NCBI GenBank assembly: GCA_036501345.1
Contig: DASYAN010000008.1
Span: 1-23,249, forward strand
Direction of reading: 5' to 3'
Origin: DASYAN01 sp036501345
GTDB lineage: Bacteria > Chloroflexota > Ktedonobacteria > Ktedonobacterales > Ktedonobacteraceae
DNA length: 23,249 bases
Part shown: positions 7,788-14,497 of the stretch, one piece after another
Numbering within the stretch: the stretch's first letter is position 1
Layout: each line of letters opens with the position of its first letter
The notes under the pieces: generated by a model
The model's database searches: none
What the model saw: the letters and a program-made list of their open reading frames with translations, nothing else
Told to the model about the DNA's origin: nothing
Made by a program: the position numbers and the translations under genes

Positions 7788-7941
7788 AACGACGCCAATA
7801 CACAAATTCTATAAAAATTGGTAGAACAGGGAGTCAAGGAAAGCGGGAATCCCTGCTTATCTAAACCAAGATCTGAGCACGAATCTCATTTCAGATGGAA
7901 GAGTTCACGGACACCCTGTAGAACCACCTTGAACTGCCAGA

Positions 7942-7993
7942 TCAAAAAAATTGCATAAAAACGAGTTCTAAATCTAAGACTACCACCAGTTAG
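7942..7993. repeat. Right copy of the ~52-bp direct repeat flanking the restriction operon
   Basis: This copy shares TCAAAAAAATTGC, then TAAAAAC and AAATCTAAG, with the copy at 2279-2330 in the same orientation, roughly 75% by eye. It directly precedes the 122-bp imperfect palindrome. Confidence 0.5.
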
Positions 7994-7995
7994 CC

Positions 7996-8117
7996 CACAT
8001 TCCGCAGTTTGAATCTGAAATGGCATCCGAAGTGGCTTCACAAAGCTGAGATTACAACTATCTCTGCAATGTAAACCAATTTCGGAAGCAATTTCCCAAA
8101 AATAATTGCGGAATGTG
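7996..8117. mobile_element. 122-bp imperfect palindrome, MITE-like
   Basis: Perfect 11-bp terminal inverted repeats CACATTCCGCA (7996-8006) and TGCGGAATGTG (8107-8117) bound arms of ~55 nt. The arms remain alignable to the centre (for example ATCCGAA against TTCCGAA, GCTGAGA against GCAGAGA), meeting at a ~9-nt loop. It encodes no protein; the apparent open frames through it come from symmetry. Non-autonomous element or end-to-end fusion of two element termini are both possible. I see no clear target duplication. Confidence 0.55.
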
Positions 8118-8301
8118 AGAATTAGTGTAGTGGCACCTAAAATCATCAGCGGTAGACATAAATGGATAACATCATTCATCCCACGCTCAAAAAGTTTCTA
8201 AATCTTGCCTTCAAGTCGATTCACAAAGGCCCCTCGATGGGTTCAACTCTTCACCCTCAATTGCAGCCAATCACCTCTCACTTTTGATAACAAATCACAA
8301 G

Positions 8302-8525
8302 GTTACGACAAAACATACGACAACTCGAAAAAACTATGGGAGATCTCAACAGCATCCAGCGAACAAAGAGTAAACGTTTTGAGCGTGAGAGGAACGGAGG
8401 AAAACATCAGAGGACGAAGAGGCTCTTATCCCCCCTTCGGCACCCCCTCAAGTAGGACGAACGTCTCAAGCCGCGCCTAGGGCCGCTTGGGACGTTTTTA
8501 TATCGACCGAAATGGTCTTTTGACA
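8302..8525. repeat. Right copy of the ~230-bp island-bounding direct repeat
   Basis: It is collinear with 589-822: TACGACA heptamers, the conserved 33-nt block (~8413-8445), the hairpin, and CTTTTGACA at the end. Aldehyde dehydrogenase homology starts within ten bases after that end, so 8525 is likely a true element boundary. Between 7788 and 8302 there is no gene that I can support. Confidence 0.75.
8460..8499 (+). terminator. Rho-independent terminator-like hairpin within the right repeat
   Basis: AACGTCTCAAGC (8460-8471) pairs with GCTTGGGACGTT (8485-8496), followed by a five-T run (8495-8499). The stem is identical to that of the left copy while the loop differs, so the structure seems to be conserved. 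Confidence 0.7.
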
Positions 8526-8530
8526 CATGC

Positions 8531-9130
8531 CATCACGGACAATGCTGTAATGTCGGTTCACGCCTCTATATCGAACGTGACGTGTTTGATCTGGTCAGCG
8601 AGGGAGTTGCAGAGCAAGCGAGGAAGCTTCAGTTAGGTCCTGGTTTCAATCCATCCACCCAGATGGGCCCACTTGTTTCTGAGGAGCAGTTGCAGCGCGT
8701 GTGCGGCTATGTAGAATCTGGTGTCTCCTGCGGAGCGAAATTGCTCTGTGGAGGACATCGCCATGGTCAGCAGGGTTACTATGTCGAACCCACAGTGCTG
8801 GTTGATGTCAAACAGGATATGAAGATTGTGCAGGAAGAAATCTTTGGACCAGTCCTGGTTGCTATGCCTTTCGAGGATCTTGATGAGGTTGCCGCAGCCG
8901 CTAATGATACCAGCTATGGGTTAGCAGCAGGCATCTGGACATGGGATGTCAGTAAGGCTCATCGACTTGCTTCACGTCTGCGAGCAGGCACCGTGTGGAT
9001 TAACTGCTATAACGTCTTCGACGCAGCTTTACCATTTGGTGGCTATAAACAAAGCGGTTGGGGACGTGAGATGGGCCACGAGGTGCTAGAAAATTATACC
9101 GAGGTGAAATCTGTCTGTGTCGGCTTATAG
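8531..9130 (+). pseudogene. Aldehyde dehydrogenase, 5'-truncated by the island boundary
   Basis: Homology begins abruptly at ~8531 with HHGQCCNVGSRLY, the NAD-dependent aldehyde dehydrogenase block that includes the catalytic Cys, and runs to the normal C-terminus at 9130 (TAG). Other landmarks are EEIFGPV and PFGGYKQSGWGREMG. Family proteins have ~490 residues; here ~200 remain. The Rossmann NAD-binding part and the general-base Glu are missing, so it cannot be active. Homology begins within ten bases of the end of the 8302-8525 repeat, so insertion or deletion by the island removed the 5' part. The missing half is not found upstream in this window. Confidence 0.85.
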
Positions 9131-9210
9131 GTGTTCTTATTTACAGAGCAATCAACTCCTGACGGTGCTAGTCGCGCAAAGCGTTCGTGATAAAATAAGC
9201 ATCTTTTGCT

Positions 9211-10023
9211 CTATTCGTGCATGCGCTGTGAAATCTTGATAAAAATGATTGACAGCTCAAACAGGAAAGACATAGCCACGCCCAGGAAGATCGGGCTGTA
9301 GAAGTCGGCACCAGGTGTCAGGAGCGTGGCGGCAATCCACATGCCCACATGAGAGACAGCACGTTTCCGGATCAGAACTTCCGCTGTAGTCATCCCGATT
9401 ATCGAGAGAAAGGTCAAGACCAGCGGGATCTCAAAGACAATACCGAAGGCAAGCAGGAACAATGCAACAAACCTCAAGTAGCTGCCAACGGAGATCAACT
9501 GAGTGAAGCTATCGGACGCAAAGTTCACCAGCCAGTTGACTGGATAGCGCAGGACCATATAGCCCAGTGTCAGGCCGATCAGGAAAAGAAAGAGGCCAAC
9601 GACGATAAACGAGATGGCGTACTTCTTCTCGTGCTGGTAAAGGCTAGGCGCAATAAAAGCCCAGGTCTGATACAAAATCACAGGTAGTCCTGCAACGAAG
9701 CCTCCGGCGAGAGCGAGTAGGAGATAGGTTGTGAAACCTTCTCCGATCCCTGTCACAACCAGCTTGATTTTGCCGCCTCCCAGGGCATCCGCCGCCGTTG
9801 GCAGAGGCCCGGTCAGGAAATCCATAATCTGCATGCGGAAGATAAAAGCCACGACAGAGAAGATTGCAATAGCAATCAGCGACTTAAAAACGCGCCAGCG
9901 AAGTTCCTCCAGGTGATCGACCAGTGACATGGTGGAAGGATCGTCGGAAGCCGGTTCCTCGCTTACAGAGACAAAGCTTTCCGCTATTTCCAGAGGATCA
10001 TTCTCTACGTCTCTGGTTTCCAT
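9211..10023 (-). CDS. tatC: Sec-independent (twin-arginine) protein translocase subunit TatC
   Basis: The 270-residue polytopic membrane protein recognises twin-arginine signal peptides and works with TatA to export folded proteins. It has the conserved cytosolic DHLEELRWRV start of the TatC core (~residues 36-45), about six hydrophobic segments, and FIAPSLYQHEKKY after the second segment; the AATLLTPGADF loop near the C-terminus is also typical. The first ~30 residues are an acidic extension. ATG at 10023 with an ideal RBS (AAGGAGG). It lies 35 bp downstream of tatA on the same strand and is the last gene of the minus-strand cluster that starts with Tat-signal proteins. It converges with the aldehyde dehydrogenase remnant; no strong terminator is seen in between. 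Confidence 0.95.
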   Translation of the reverse strand: METRDVENDPLEIAESFVSVSEEPASDDPSTMSLVDHLEELRWRVFKSLIAIAIFSVVAFIFRMQIMDFLTGPLPTAADALGGGKIKLVVTGIGEGFTTYLLLALAGGFVAGLPVILYQTWAFIAPSLYQHEKKYAISFIVVGLFLFLIGLTLGYMVLRYPVNWLVNFASDSFTQLISVGSYLRFVALFLLAFGIVFEIPLVLTFLSIIGMTTAEVLIRKRAVSHVGMWIAATLLTPGADFYSPIFLGVAMSFLFELSIIFIKISQRMHE

Positions 10024-10058
10024 ATATTCCCTCCTTGCAGATACTGGTCAGTAGGCAC

Positions 10059-10328
10059 TTAACCAGCATGTTTTTCAGCATGGATCTCTTCGCCAGTGGA
10101 AGGTCTACTCGTTTGGCTGTTCACATCCTTATCAGGGCCAGACAGAGCATCTTTCGGCATTGAAGTAGACAAATCCGCCTCCTCGGGACTTGAGATTTCA
10201 TTCATGCCCTTGCGGAGCGCTTTAATGCCCTTACCGATGGCCGAACCCATTTCGGGCAGCTTTTTGGGGCCAAAGATCAGTACAGCGACGACAAGAACGA
10301 GGATCAATTCTGGCATATGCAATCCCAT
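10059..10328 (-). CDS. tatA: Twin-arginine translocase pore subunit TatA/TatE
   Basis: The 89-residue protein has the TatA architecture: a short periplasmic N-terminus, one hydrophobic helix (ELILVLVVAVLIF), the FGPKKLPEMG hinge, then an amphipathic helix (SAIGKGIKALRKGM) and a charged disordered tail. TatA oligomers form the export pathway for folded proteins. ATG at 10328 with AAAGGA ~10 nt upstream; a second in-frame ATG four codons later is possible. Together with tatC it makes a minimal TatAC system without a separate tatB, which is usual in Gram-positive-type bacteria. It is not possible to tell from the window whether this is the genome's only Tat system. Confidence 0.94.
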   Translation of the reverse strand: MGLHMPELILVLVVAVLIFGPKKLPEMGSAIGKGIKALRKGMNEISSPEEADLSTSMPKDALSGPDKDVNSQTSRPSTGEEIHAEKHAG

Positions 10329-10451
10329 GGCGCTGGTCCTTTCTAGTTACAGGGTGTTTTACTCCATTATCAAATCGGGAGCTTACCTGTGCTCCCACTG
10401 CATTCGACACGCTACAAATGCTCCATAACTCCTATCCTTTTATTTATCTCT

Positions 10452-11984
10452 CTACACTCGTGACGATTGTGGAACATCTTTGACAGAACCAGCGAGAGCC
10501 AGCACATCAGGAGCCCCTTCCGTCAAAGCCGACGCGACCCTCCCCTGAGCATCCACCACGACTGCCATAGGCGTCCCATTTGCACCGAACAGCCTGCTCA
10601 CATTACCATCCTTGTTGGACAAAACAGGTGAGCACAAGCCCATCACACGGTTTTCCTCTACTGTCCCGCTCGAGATCACGAGCAGCCTGGGCGCTCCCTG
10701 TGGCGGGTTCGCTTCCCATGCTTTCAAATCTGAGAGCATCCTCTTGCAAAAACCGCAGTCTGGGTTCCAAAAGAGAAGAAGCACTGAAGCACCAAGGAAA
10801 GAACTCAAGGAGATGGACTCACCATTGAGGTCGGGAAGGCTGAAAGCCGGGGCCAGTGTACCAACCCTGGGAATTGCTGGTTCAAGCGCGGCTCTATGGT
10901 GGTTGTTTCCTGGCAACATCAGAGGTATCAGAGGCACCTGATGCAGGCTTGCTGCTCTTTCGACCAGGGTATGAATATTTTCATGCCCCACGGCAAGAGG
11001 GCTATCAATGAGGCCATCGGGGTGTATGAGTACCGCACTCGGCGTTCCCTGGACATTGTATAGTTTGTCGATCTCGTCCTGGCGCTGGATCACAAGACGC
11101 AAGAGATGATGCTCGGATGTTTTGGCGCGATTGTCCTCAACTGAGCCACGACTGAGCAAGGCCACAGTCAGCTGATTTGCGTAGTCGCGCTGCCAGCGTC
11201 CGACCTCGGGCATGAGCGTAGAGCAGGGAGCACAGGTGGGACTGGTGAAGATGAGCACAATTGGCTTTCCGAGTGCACGCAAGGCAGTAAGTGAAATCGT
11301 CTCATGATCGAGACCCTTTCCTGAAAAAGCTGGAGCCCTGGTACCAATCGGCAGACCTGCTATCGGCAATTCTTGCTCTGGCAACCCAAACACAATCCCT
11401 GCTTGAGCAAGACGGGTCTCTAAGCGCTCGGTGCGCAGGAGCAGCCGCCCCTGTTGGCTTAGCATTTGTAGGAGTAACCAGCTCTCGCCTACTATCAGAG
11501 CAACACCTATGACTGTGATAAAGAGCGTGATCTGCTGCGCCAATGGCAATGTCATAAACCAGTTCGTAGCGCTCAGGTTGATGTTCCCGCGTCCAAACCA
11601 GGCCACCAAAGCAGCAACTAGCGCCAGGAAAGCGTTGCGGACAAGCGTCGATGGTCCCACCGGGGCTGAGTGAAGTTGACCGAAACAATGGCAGTCTGGG
11701 CTGCGCCCACGAGCCAGATTATAGCTGATGCCCGCGATAAAAACGAGTAGAAGCACGAGCGCTCCTATTGCTCCATACCAGGCCCAATGCGCGGAAATAA
11801 GCACAACGGCAGTAGCTATTTCCGCAATGGGTAGGACTATTCCTAGCGGTCGGGCAAGCACTTCAGGCACCCCAAAGTCGTGGAGAGCTTTCTGCGAGCC
11901 AGGGAGATCAGCCAGCTTAGCGAGGCCAGCGATCAGGAAGATGATTGAGAGCAGAAGTCGTGCAAGCAGTAGAGCAGCAGTCAT
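10452..11984 (-). CDS. MauE/DoxX-like membrane protein fused to two thioredoxin-like domains
   Basis: The 510-residue protein has three parts. Residues 1-~135 are a four-helix MauE/DoxX-type membrane domain with the CxC motif SPDCHCFG (Cys98, Cys100). A further helix (~150-175) leads to a TlpA-like redoxin with active site CAPC (Cys251, Cys254) and cis-Pro GTP (Pro315). A second redoxin starts at ~375, with CGFC (Cys410, Cys413) and GTP (Pro472). MauE is the membrane redox factor for the disulfide-rich methylamine dehydrogenase, so the fusion resembles a relay from membrane thiols/quinone to two extracytoplasmic disulfide-exchange domains. The ATG at 11984 has AAGGGAG eight bases upstream. 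Neighbours are three Cys-rich Tat substrates upstream and tatAC downstream, which suggests that it makes or edits their disulfides. Direction (oxidation or reduction) is unknown. Confidence 0.85.
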   Translation of the reverse strand: MTAALLLARLLLSIIFLIAGLAKLADLPGSQKALHDFGVPEVLARPLGIVLPIAEIATAVVLISAHWAWYGAIGALVLLLVFIAGISYNLARGRSPDCHCFGQLHSAPVGPSTLVRNAFLALVAALVAWFGRGNINLSATNWFMTLPLAQQITLFITVIGVALIVGESWLLLQMLSQQGRLLLRTERLETRLAQAGIVFGLPEQELPIAGLPIGTRAPAFSGKGLDHETISLTALRALGKPIVLIFTSPTCAPCSTLMPEVGRWQRDYANQLTVALLSRGSVEDNRAKTSEHHLLRLVIQRQDEIDKLYNVQGTPSAVLIHPDGLIDSPLAVGHENIHTLVERAASLHQVPLIPLMLPGNNHHRAALEPAIPRVGTLAPAFSLPDLNGESISLSSFLGASVLLLFWNPDCGFCKRMLSDLKAWEANPPQGAPRLLVISSGTVEENRVMGLCSPVLSNKDGNVSRLFGANGTPMAVVVDAQGRVASALTEGAPDVLALAGSVKDVPQSSRV

Positions 11985-12006
11985 GATTTCTTCTCCCTTC
12001 GAGAGA

Positions 12007-12032
12007 GGTGGACGCTCTGTAGAGCATCCACC
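12007..12032 (-). promoter_or_regulatory. 11-bp-stem hairpin just upstream of the MauE-redoxin ribosome-binding site
   Basis: In the minus-strand transcript, the GTGGATGCTC arm pairs with GAGCGTCCAC through one U-G pair, extended by one more pair, with a four-base loop. It ends a few bases before the Shine-Dalgarno. There is no U-run, so it is more likely an mRNA processing/stability or translation element than a terminator. Confidence 0.45.
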
Positions 12033-12112
12033 CACTTACCATGCTCGCTTGATAAAACGTGAAAAGATCAACTACAAGACCCTGAACAGCCGCGGTCTTC
12101 GCCGCTATGACA

Positions 12113-12349
12113 CTAGGCGCAGAACCAATTGGGGGCCACGGCAAATGTCTGGCAGTTGCCTGAGCAGCAATCATGGTTATAATTGCATGTGGCTCCCTTA
12201 GGATGGCAACTCACCGCCAGTGCTGTGCCAAGGCCACTGAAAGCGAGCATGCCTCCCAGGGTACTTGCGAAAATTGCCTTGATAGTCTGTCGACGCGATG
12301 TACTGTTGGCTAACGCTCTGGTCAACTCATCAAAGTTGCTGGATGCCAT
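12113..12349 (-). CDS. Tat-exported Cys-rich miniprotein with one knottin-type framework
   Basis: The 78-residue protein has an N-terminus shared with its two upstream paralogues (MASSNFDELTRAL), a twin-arginine motif SRRQTIK (18-24), a hydrophobic segment and a probable AxA cleavage site at TALA (~45). The mature part (~33 residues) has six cysteines at 48, 55, 61, 62, 66 and 77: C-x6-C-x5-CC-x3-C-x10-C. This is the inhibitor-cystine-knot spacing with a longer last loop. There are no other cysteines. The ATG at 12349 is chosen because it aligns with the paralogues; the longer upstream frame is intergenic. Function is unknown: toxin-like, inhibitor, signal or wall-active peptide are all possible. 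It is the only one of the three with a single framework. Confidence 0.8.
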   Translation of the reverse strand: MASSNFDELTRALANSTSRRQTIKAIFASTLGGMLAFSGLGTALAVSCHPKGATCNYNHDCCSGNCQTFAVAPNWFCA

Positions 12350-12468
12350 GTGCTTTTCTCTCTTCTTCTTGAATGCCTGAAAGCCCTCAACGGTGGAGCA
12401 ACGAATCTCGTTCGAGAGGGAGCTAGGCCCTACTACGGGGGATTGGCCGTGGCCCCACCGCCATAACA

Positions 12469-12771
12469 CTATTGGCATGTGCCGTTTGAGAGGCATTTGT
12501 TAGAACAACAATTTTCACTTTTGGTACACGAAAGACCTTTGCCTCTGCACGAGCATTTATTTGTATTTACATCGCAGGTGTAATTGCAACATTGATTGTT
12601 TTGTGTGCAGTGGTCCCCTGTCTTACCGCAACCAGCCGCCAGAGCTGTGCTAAGGCCGCCGAAAGCGAGCATGCCTCCCAGGGTACCTGCGAAAATTGCC
12701 TTGATAGTCTGTCGACGCGATGTACTGCTGGCTAACGCTCTGGTCAACTCATCGAAATTGCTGGATGCCAT
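12469..12771 (-). CDS. Tat-exported double-knottin-type Cys-rich miniprotein
   Basis: The 100-residue precursor has a twin-arginine signal (SRRQTIK, 18-24; TALA at ~42-45) and a mature chain of ~55 residues with 12 cysteines. These form two consecutive frameworks: C48-x6-C55-x5-C61C62-x3-C66-x6-C73, a single Ser, then C75-x6-C82-x5-C88C89-x3-C93-x5-C99. The spacing C-x6-C-x5-CC is the classical inhibitor-cystine-knot pattern of spider toxins such as huwentoxins, and the tandem layout recalls bivalent double-knot toxins. The ATG at 12771 follows AAGGAAAG. No homology to a named toxin is claimed; the resemblance is in cysteine spacing. Oxidative folding presumably uses the neighbouring MauE-redoxin protein. 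Tat export would allow folding before or during export. Confidence 0.83.
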   Translation of the reverse strand: MASSNFDELTRALASSTSRRQTIKAIFAGTLGGMLAFGGLSTALAAGCGKTGDHCTQNNQCCNYTCDVNTNKCSCRGKGLSCTKSENCCSNKCLSNGTCQ

Positions 12772-12888
12772 GTTCTTTCCTTTCTTCTCTTGAACCTGAA
12801 AGCTCTGAACAGTAGAGACACGAACTTCGTTTGAGAGGGAGCCAGACCCTACTACATGAGATTGGCCGTGATTCTCGCCGCCACGACA

Positions 12889-13191
12889 CTACACGCAGGT
12901 CCCTGAAGAACATTTCCCCAAGCAGCACTCATAGTGCTGGCTGCATCCGACACCACTCCCCCTACAACTACACAACCCCGTAGTTTGGTCGCAGGTGTAC
13001 GTGCAACATTCCCCATTTTGCGTGCAGTGGTCTCCCACAGCACCGCAATTTGCTCGTGCCAGTGCTGTGCCAGTGCCGCCAAAACCGAGCACGCTCCCCA
13101 GGACACCTACAAAAAGAGCTGTGAGGGCTTGCCGACGTGATGTACTGCTGGCCAATGCCCTGGTCAACTCGTCAAAATTACTTGACGCCAT
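12889..13191 (-). CDS. Tat-exported double-knottin-type Cys-rich miniprotein, first gene of the cluster
   Basis: The 100-residue precursor is a paralogue of the next gene. The signal has SRRQALT (18-24) and TALA (~42-45). The 12 cysteines are at 49, 56, 62, 63, 67, 74 and 76, 83, 89, 90, 94, 99: C-x6-C-x5-CC-x3-C-x6-C, Ser, C-x6-C-x5-CC-x3-C-x4-C. Non-cysteine positions in the loops differ considerably from the paralogue while the cysteines are invariant, as expected for a disulfide-stabilised scaffold with variable loops. The ATG at 13191 follows AAGGAAGG. It is the 5'-most gene of the minus-strand run leading to tatC; a promoter would lie in 13192-13320 but none is convincing. Confidence 0.83.
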   Translation of the reverse strand: MASSNFDELTRALASSTSRRQALTALFVGVLGSVLGFGGTGTALARANCGAVGDHCTQNGECCTYTCDQTTGLCSCRGSGVGCSQHYECCLGKCSSGTCV

Positions 13192-13324
13192 GCTTTTTCC
13201 TTCCTTTAATTCTCTAATAAGGTGAACCTGTCAGGCAGTCCACACGACGTCATGTTCCTGATTGAAAACTATCAGAACTTCACTACAATAGCATCTCAGT
13301 TGGATCTTCCCCGGATAGATGCTC

Positions 13325-13348
13325 TAGGGGCAGGGAATCATGCCCCTA
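13325..13348. repeat. REP-like palindrome
   Basis: TAGGGGCA (13325-13332) and TGCCCCTA (13341-13348) form a perfect 8-bp stem with an 8-nt loop. There is no T-run, so it is not an obvious terminator. Short palindromes with GGGGC/GCCCC arms of this kind are common dispersed repeats in Chloroflexota and cyanobacterial intergenic regions. Confidence 0.45.
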
Positions 13349-13361
13349 CATGGTATTCCGC

Positions 13362-13519
13362 TACTAGTATAATGCCCTTAGGGAGCAAATGCAAAGTCAA
13401 CCGCCTATTATACCGAATATATCTGAAGAAAGATCCGCTCATAGTGGAGTTGGCAATCCCACATTTTGCACAACAAACGGCTGACTTTGTATTTGCTCCC
13501 TGATGGCATCATACTAGTA
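13362..13519. mobile_element. 158-bp MITE-like element with ~42-bp terminal inverted repeats
   Basis: The left arm (13362-~13403: TACTAGTATAATGCC, then GGGAGCAAATGCAAAGTCA) matches the reverse complement of the right arm (~13478-13519: TACTAGTATGATGCC, then GGGAGCAAATACAAAGTCA) with about six differences. The ~75-bp interior encodes nothing. Any open frame across 13222-13503 is therefore an accident. The rest of 13504-13823 holds only the hairpin listed below. Confidence 0.65.
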
Positions 13520-13646
13520 CTACAGTGGTATGGATGCAAAAGACGTTCAGCCATCTCAAAGCACTGTCTGTTGAGTTCTCAGGGAGAAACGTTCTTTTTC
13601 ATGAAACTTCCCCTCCTGAAAGGAGCGTGCAATAGCTAGCATCTGA

Positions 13647-13697
13647 TGGTGATCACCGAAAGGTTCCTGGATACTATCCCTTTTTCGGTCACCACCA
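13647..13697. promoter_or_regulatory. Long hairpin between the MITE-like element and the hdeD-like gene
   Basis: TGGTGATCACCGAAA (13647-13661) pairs with TTTCGGTCACCACCA (13683-13697), 13 of 15 positions. No T-run follows. It could be a leader structure of the downstream gene or another small dispersed palindrome. Confidence 0.4.
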
Positions 13698-13823
13698 TTC
13701 TGGTAGACAGTGCTCGCTCAATGCCTATCAGTTTGCTTCACCCAGAATGATCTCTGCAGCGAGTTTCGTTTCATTGGCAGGCAAGAAGCTTCTGACGGAA
13801 CGATTTAACGAAAGGAGAGCCTG

Positions 13824-14408
13824 ATGTCATCGCATCGACGTACCATGAATAGAATGACATCCACTTGGTGGATTGTGCTGCTCGAGAGTATCATCGCACT
13901 TGTTTTCGGCCTGTTGCTCTTGTTCTCTCCGATCAAGGCTGCACTCCTGCTGTTACAATTCATCGGCATCTACTGGCTGATCAGTGGCATCATTGCCATT
14001 TTCGAGATCTTCACCCCCAGCAGAGGCATTGGCCGAGGCTAGTTGTTCCTGTATGGCCTCATCGGAATCCTGGCTGGCCTGGCCGTCTGGCGCCATCCCT
14101 TCGTCAGTATGATCCTTCTTCCCAGGGTTCTGATCATCTTTCTCGGCATCGTTGGCATTGTCATGGGTCTGGTCGCTCTGATCCAAGGAGTGAGCGGTCG
14201 CAGCCGCTGGAGGCTCGTGTTGGCGCTACTCAATATCCTGATTGGCATCTTCCTGCTCACGCATCCGCTCACGATGGCGTTGGTGCTTCCTCCGCTTATT
14301 GGTATCGCCGCCATAATTGCTGCTCTCTTGCTCATAATGGCAGCACTGCGCATACATCACCGGAGAACAGAACCAGGAGTACCTGGACAAGGAAGACCAG
14401 TCAGCTGA
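13824..14408 (+). pseudogene. HdeD/DUF308-family membrane protein interrupted by an amber codon
   Basis: Two open stretches in one frame (13824-14042 and 14043-14408) join across a single TAG (14040-14042). Read together they give ~195 codons with about six hydrophobic segments in the HdeD (DUF308) layout: WIVLLESIIALVFGLLLLFSP, an IYWLISGIIAIFEIF segment, then repeated G-I-xx-G turns. The stop follows GRG and precedes LFLYGLIGILAGLAV; family members that I recall have Trp there (GRGW), so TGG to TAG is the simplest event. The ATG at 13824 has AAAGGAGAG upstream. HdeD-type proteins are linked to acid or envelope stress. The rest is undamaged, which suggests a recent mutation or a base-call error. 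Confidence 0.72.
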
Positions 14409-14497
14409 TCGCTGCTAGATGCAAAGGGAGAGAAGACACATGGCCCAGAATACCGCACCGCTGCTGCCAGCATTCACGCGGGAGCAAGGAAGGGACA

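Larger units (their letters stand above)
12113..13191 (-). repeat. Tandemly duplicated gene unit (three paralogous knottin genes)
   Basis: Coding parts are near-identical over the first ~45 codons. The 3' ends and intergenic parts of the units also align: the GACACTA around the stop codons and, upstream of genes 1 and 2, GAGAGGGAGC followed by CCCTACTAC. Period is ~420 bp. The leaders of genes 1 and 2 each keep a small hairpin (AACGA/TCGTT at 12400-12412; ACGAA/TTCGT at 12820-12830). This indicates serial duplication with divergence concentrated in the loops between cysteines. Confidence 0.75.

Noticed and set aside
7886..8179. Minus-strand open frame of 97 codons
   Set aside because: It runs through the 122-bp palindrome and the 52-bp repeat, has no RBS and no recognisable domain.
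13222..13503. Plus-strand open frame of 93 codons
   Set aside because: It spans the REP-like palindrome and most of the MITE-like element; it is explained by these repeats.
13865..14497. Long plus-strand frame across the hdeD-like gene
   Set aside because: It is an alternate-frame shadow (His/Arg/Ser-rich) that happens to run in frame into the perM start at 14498.
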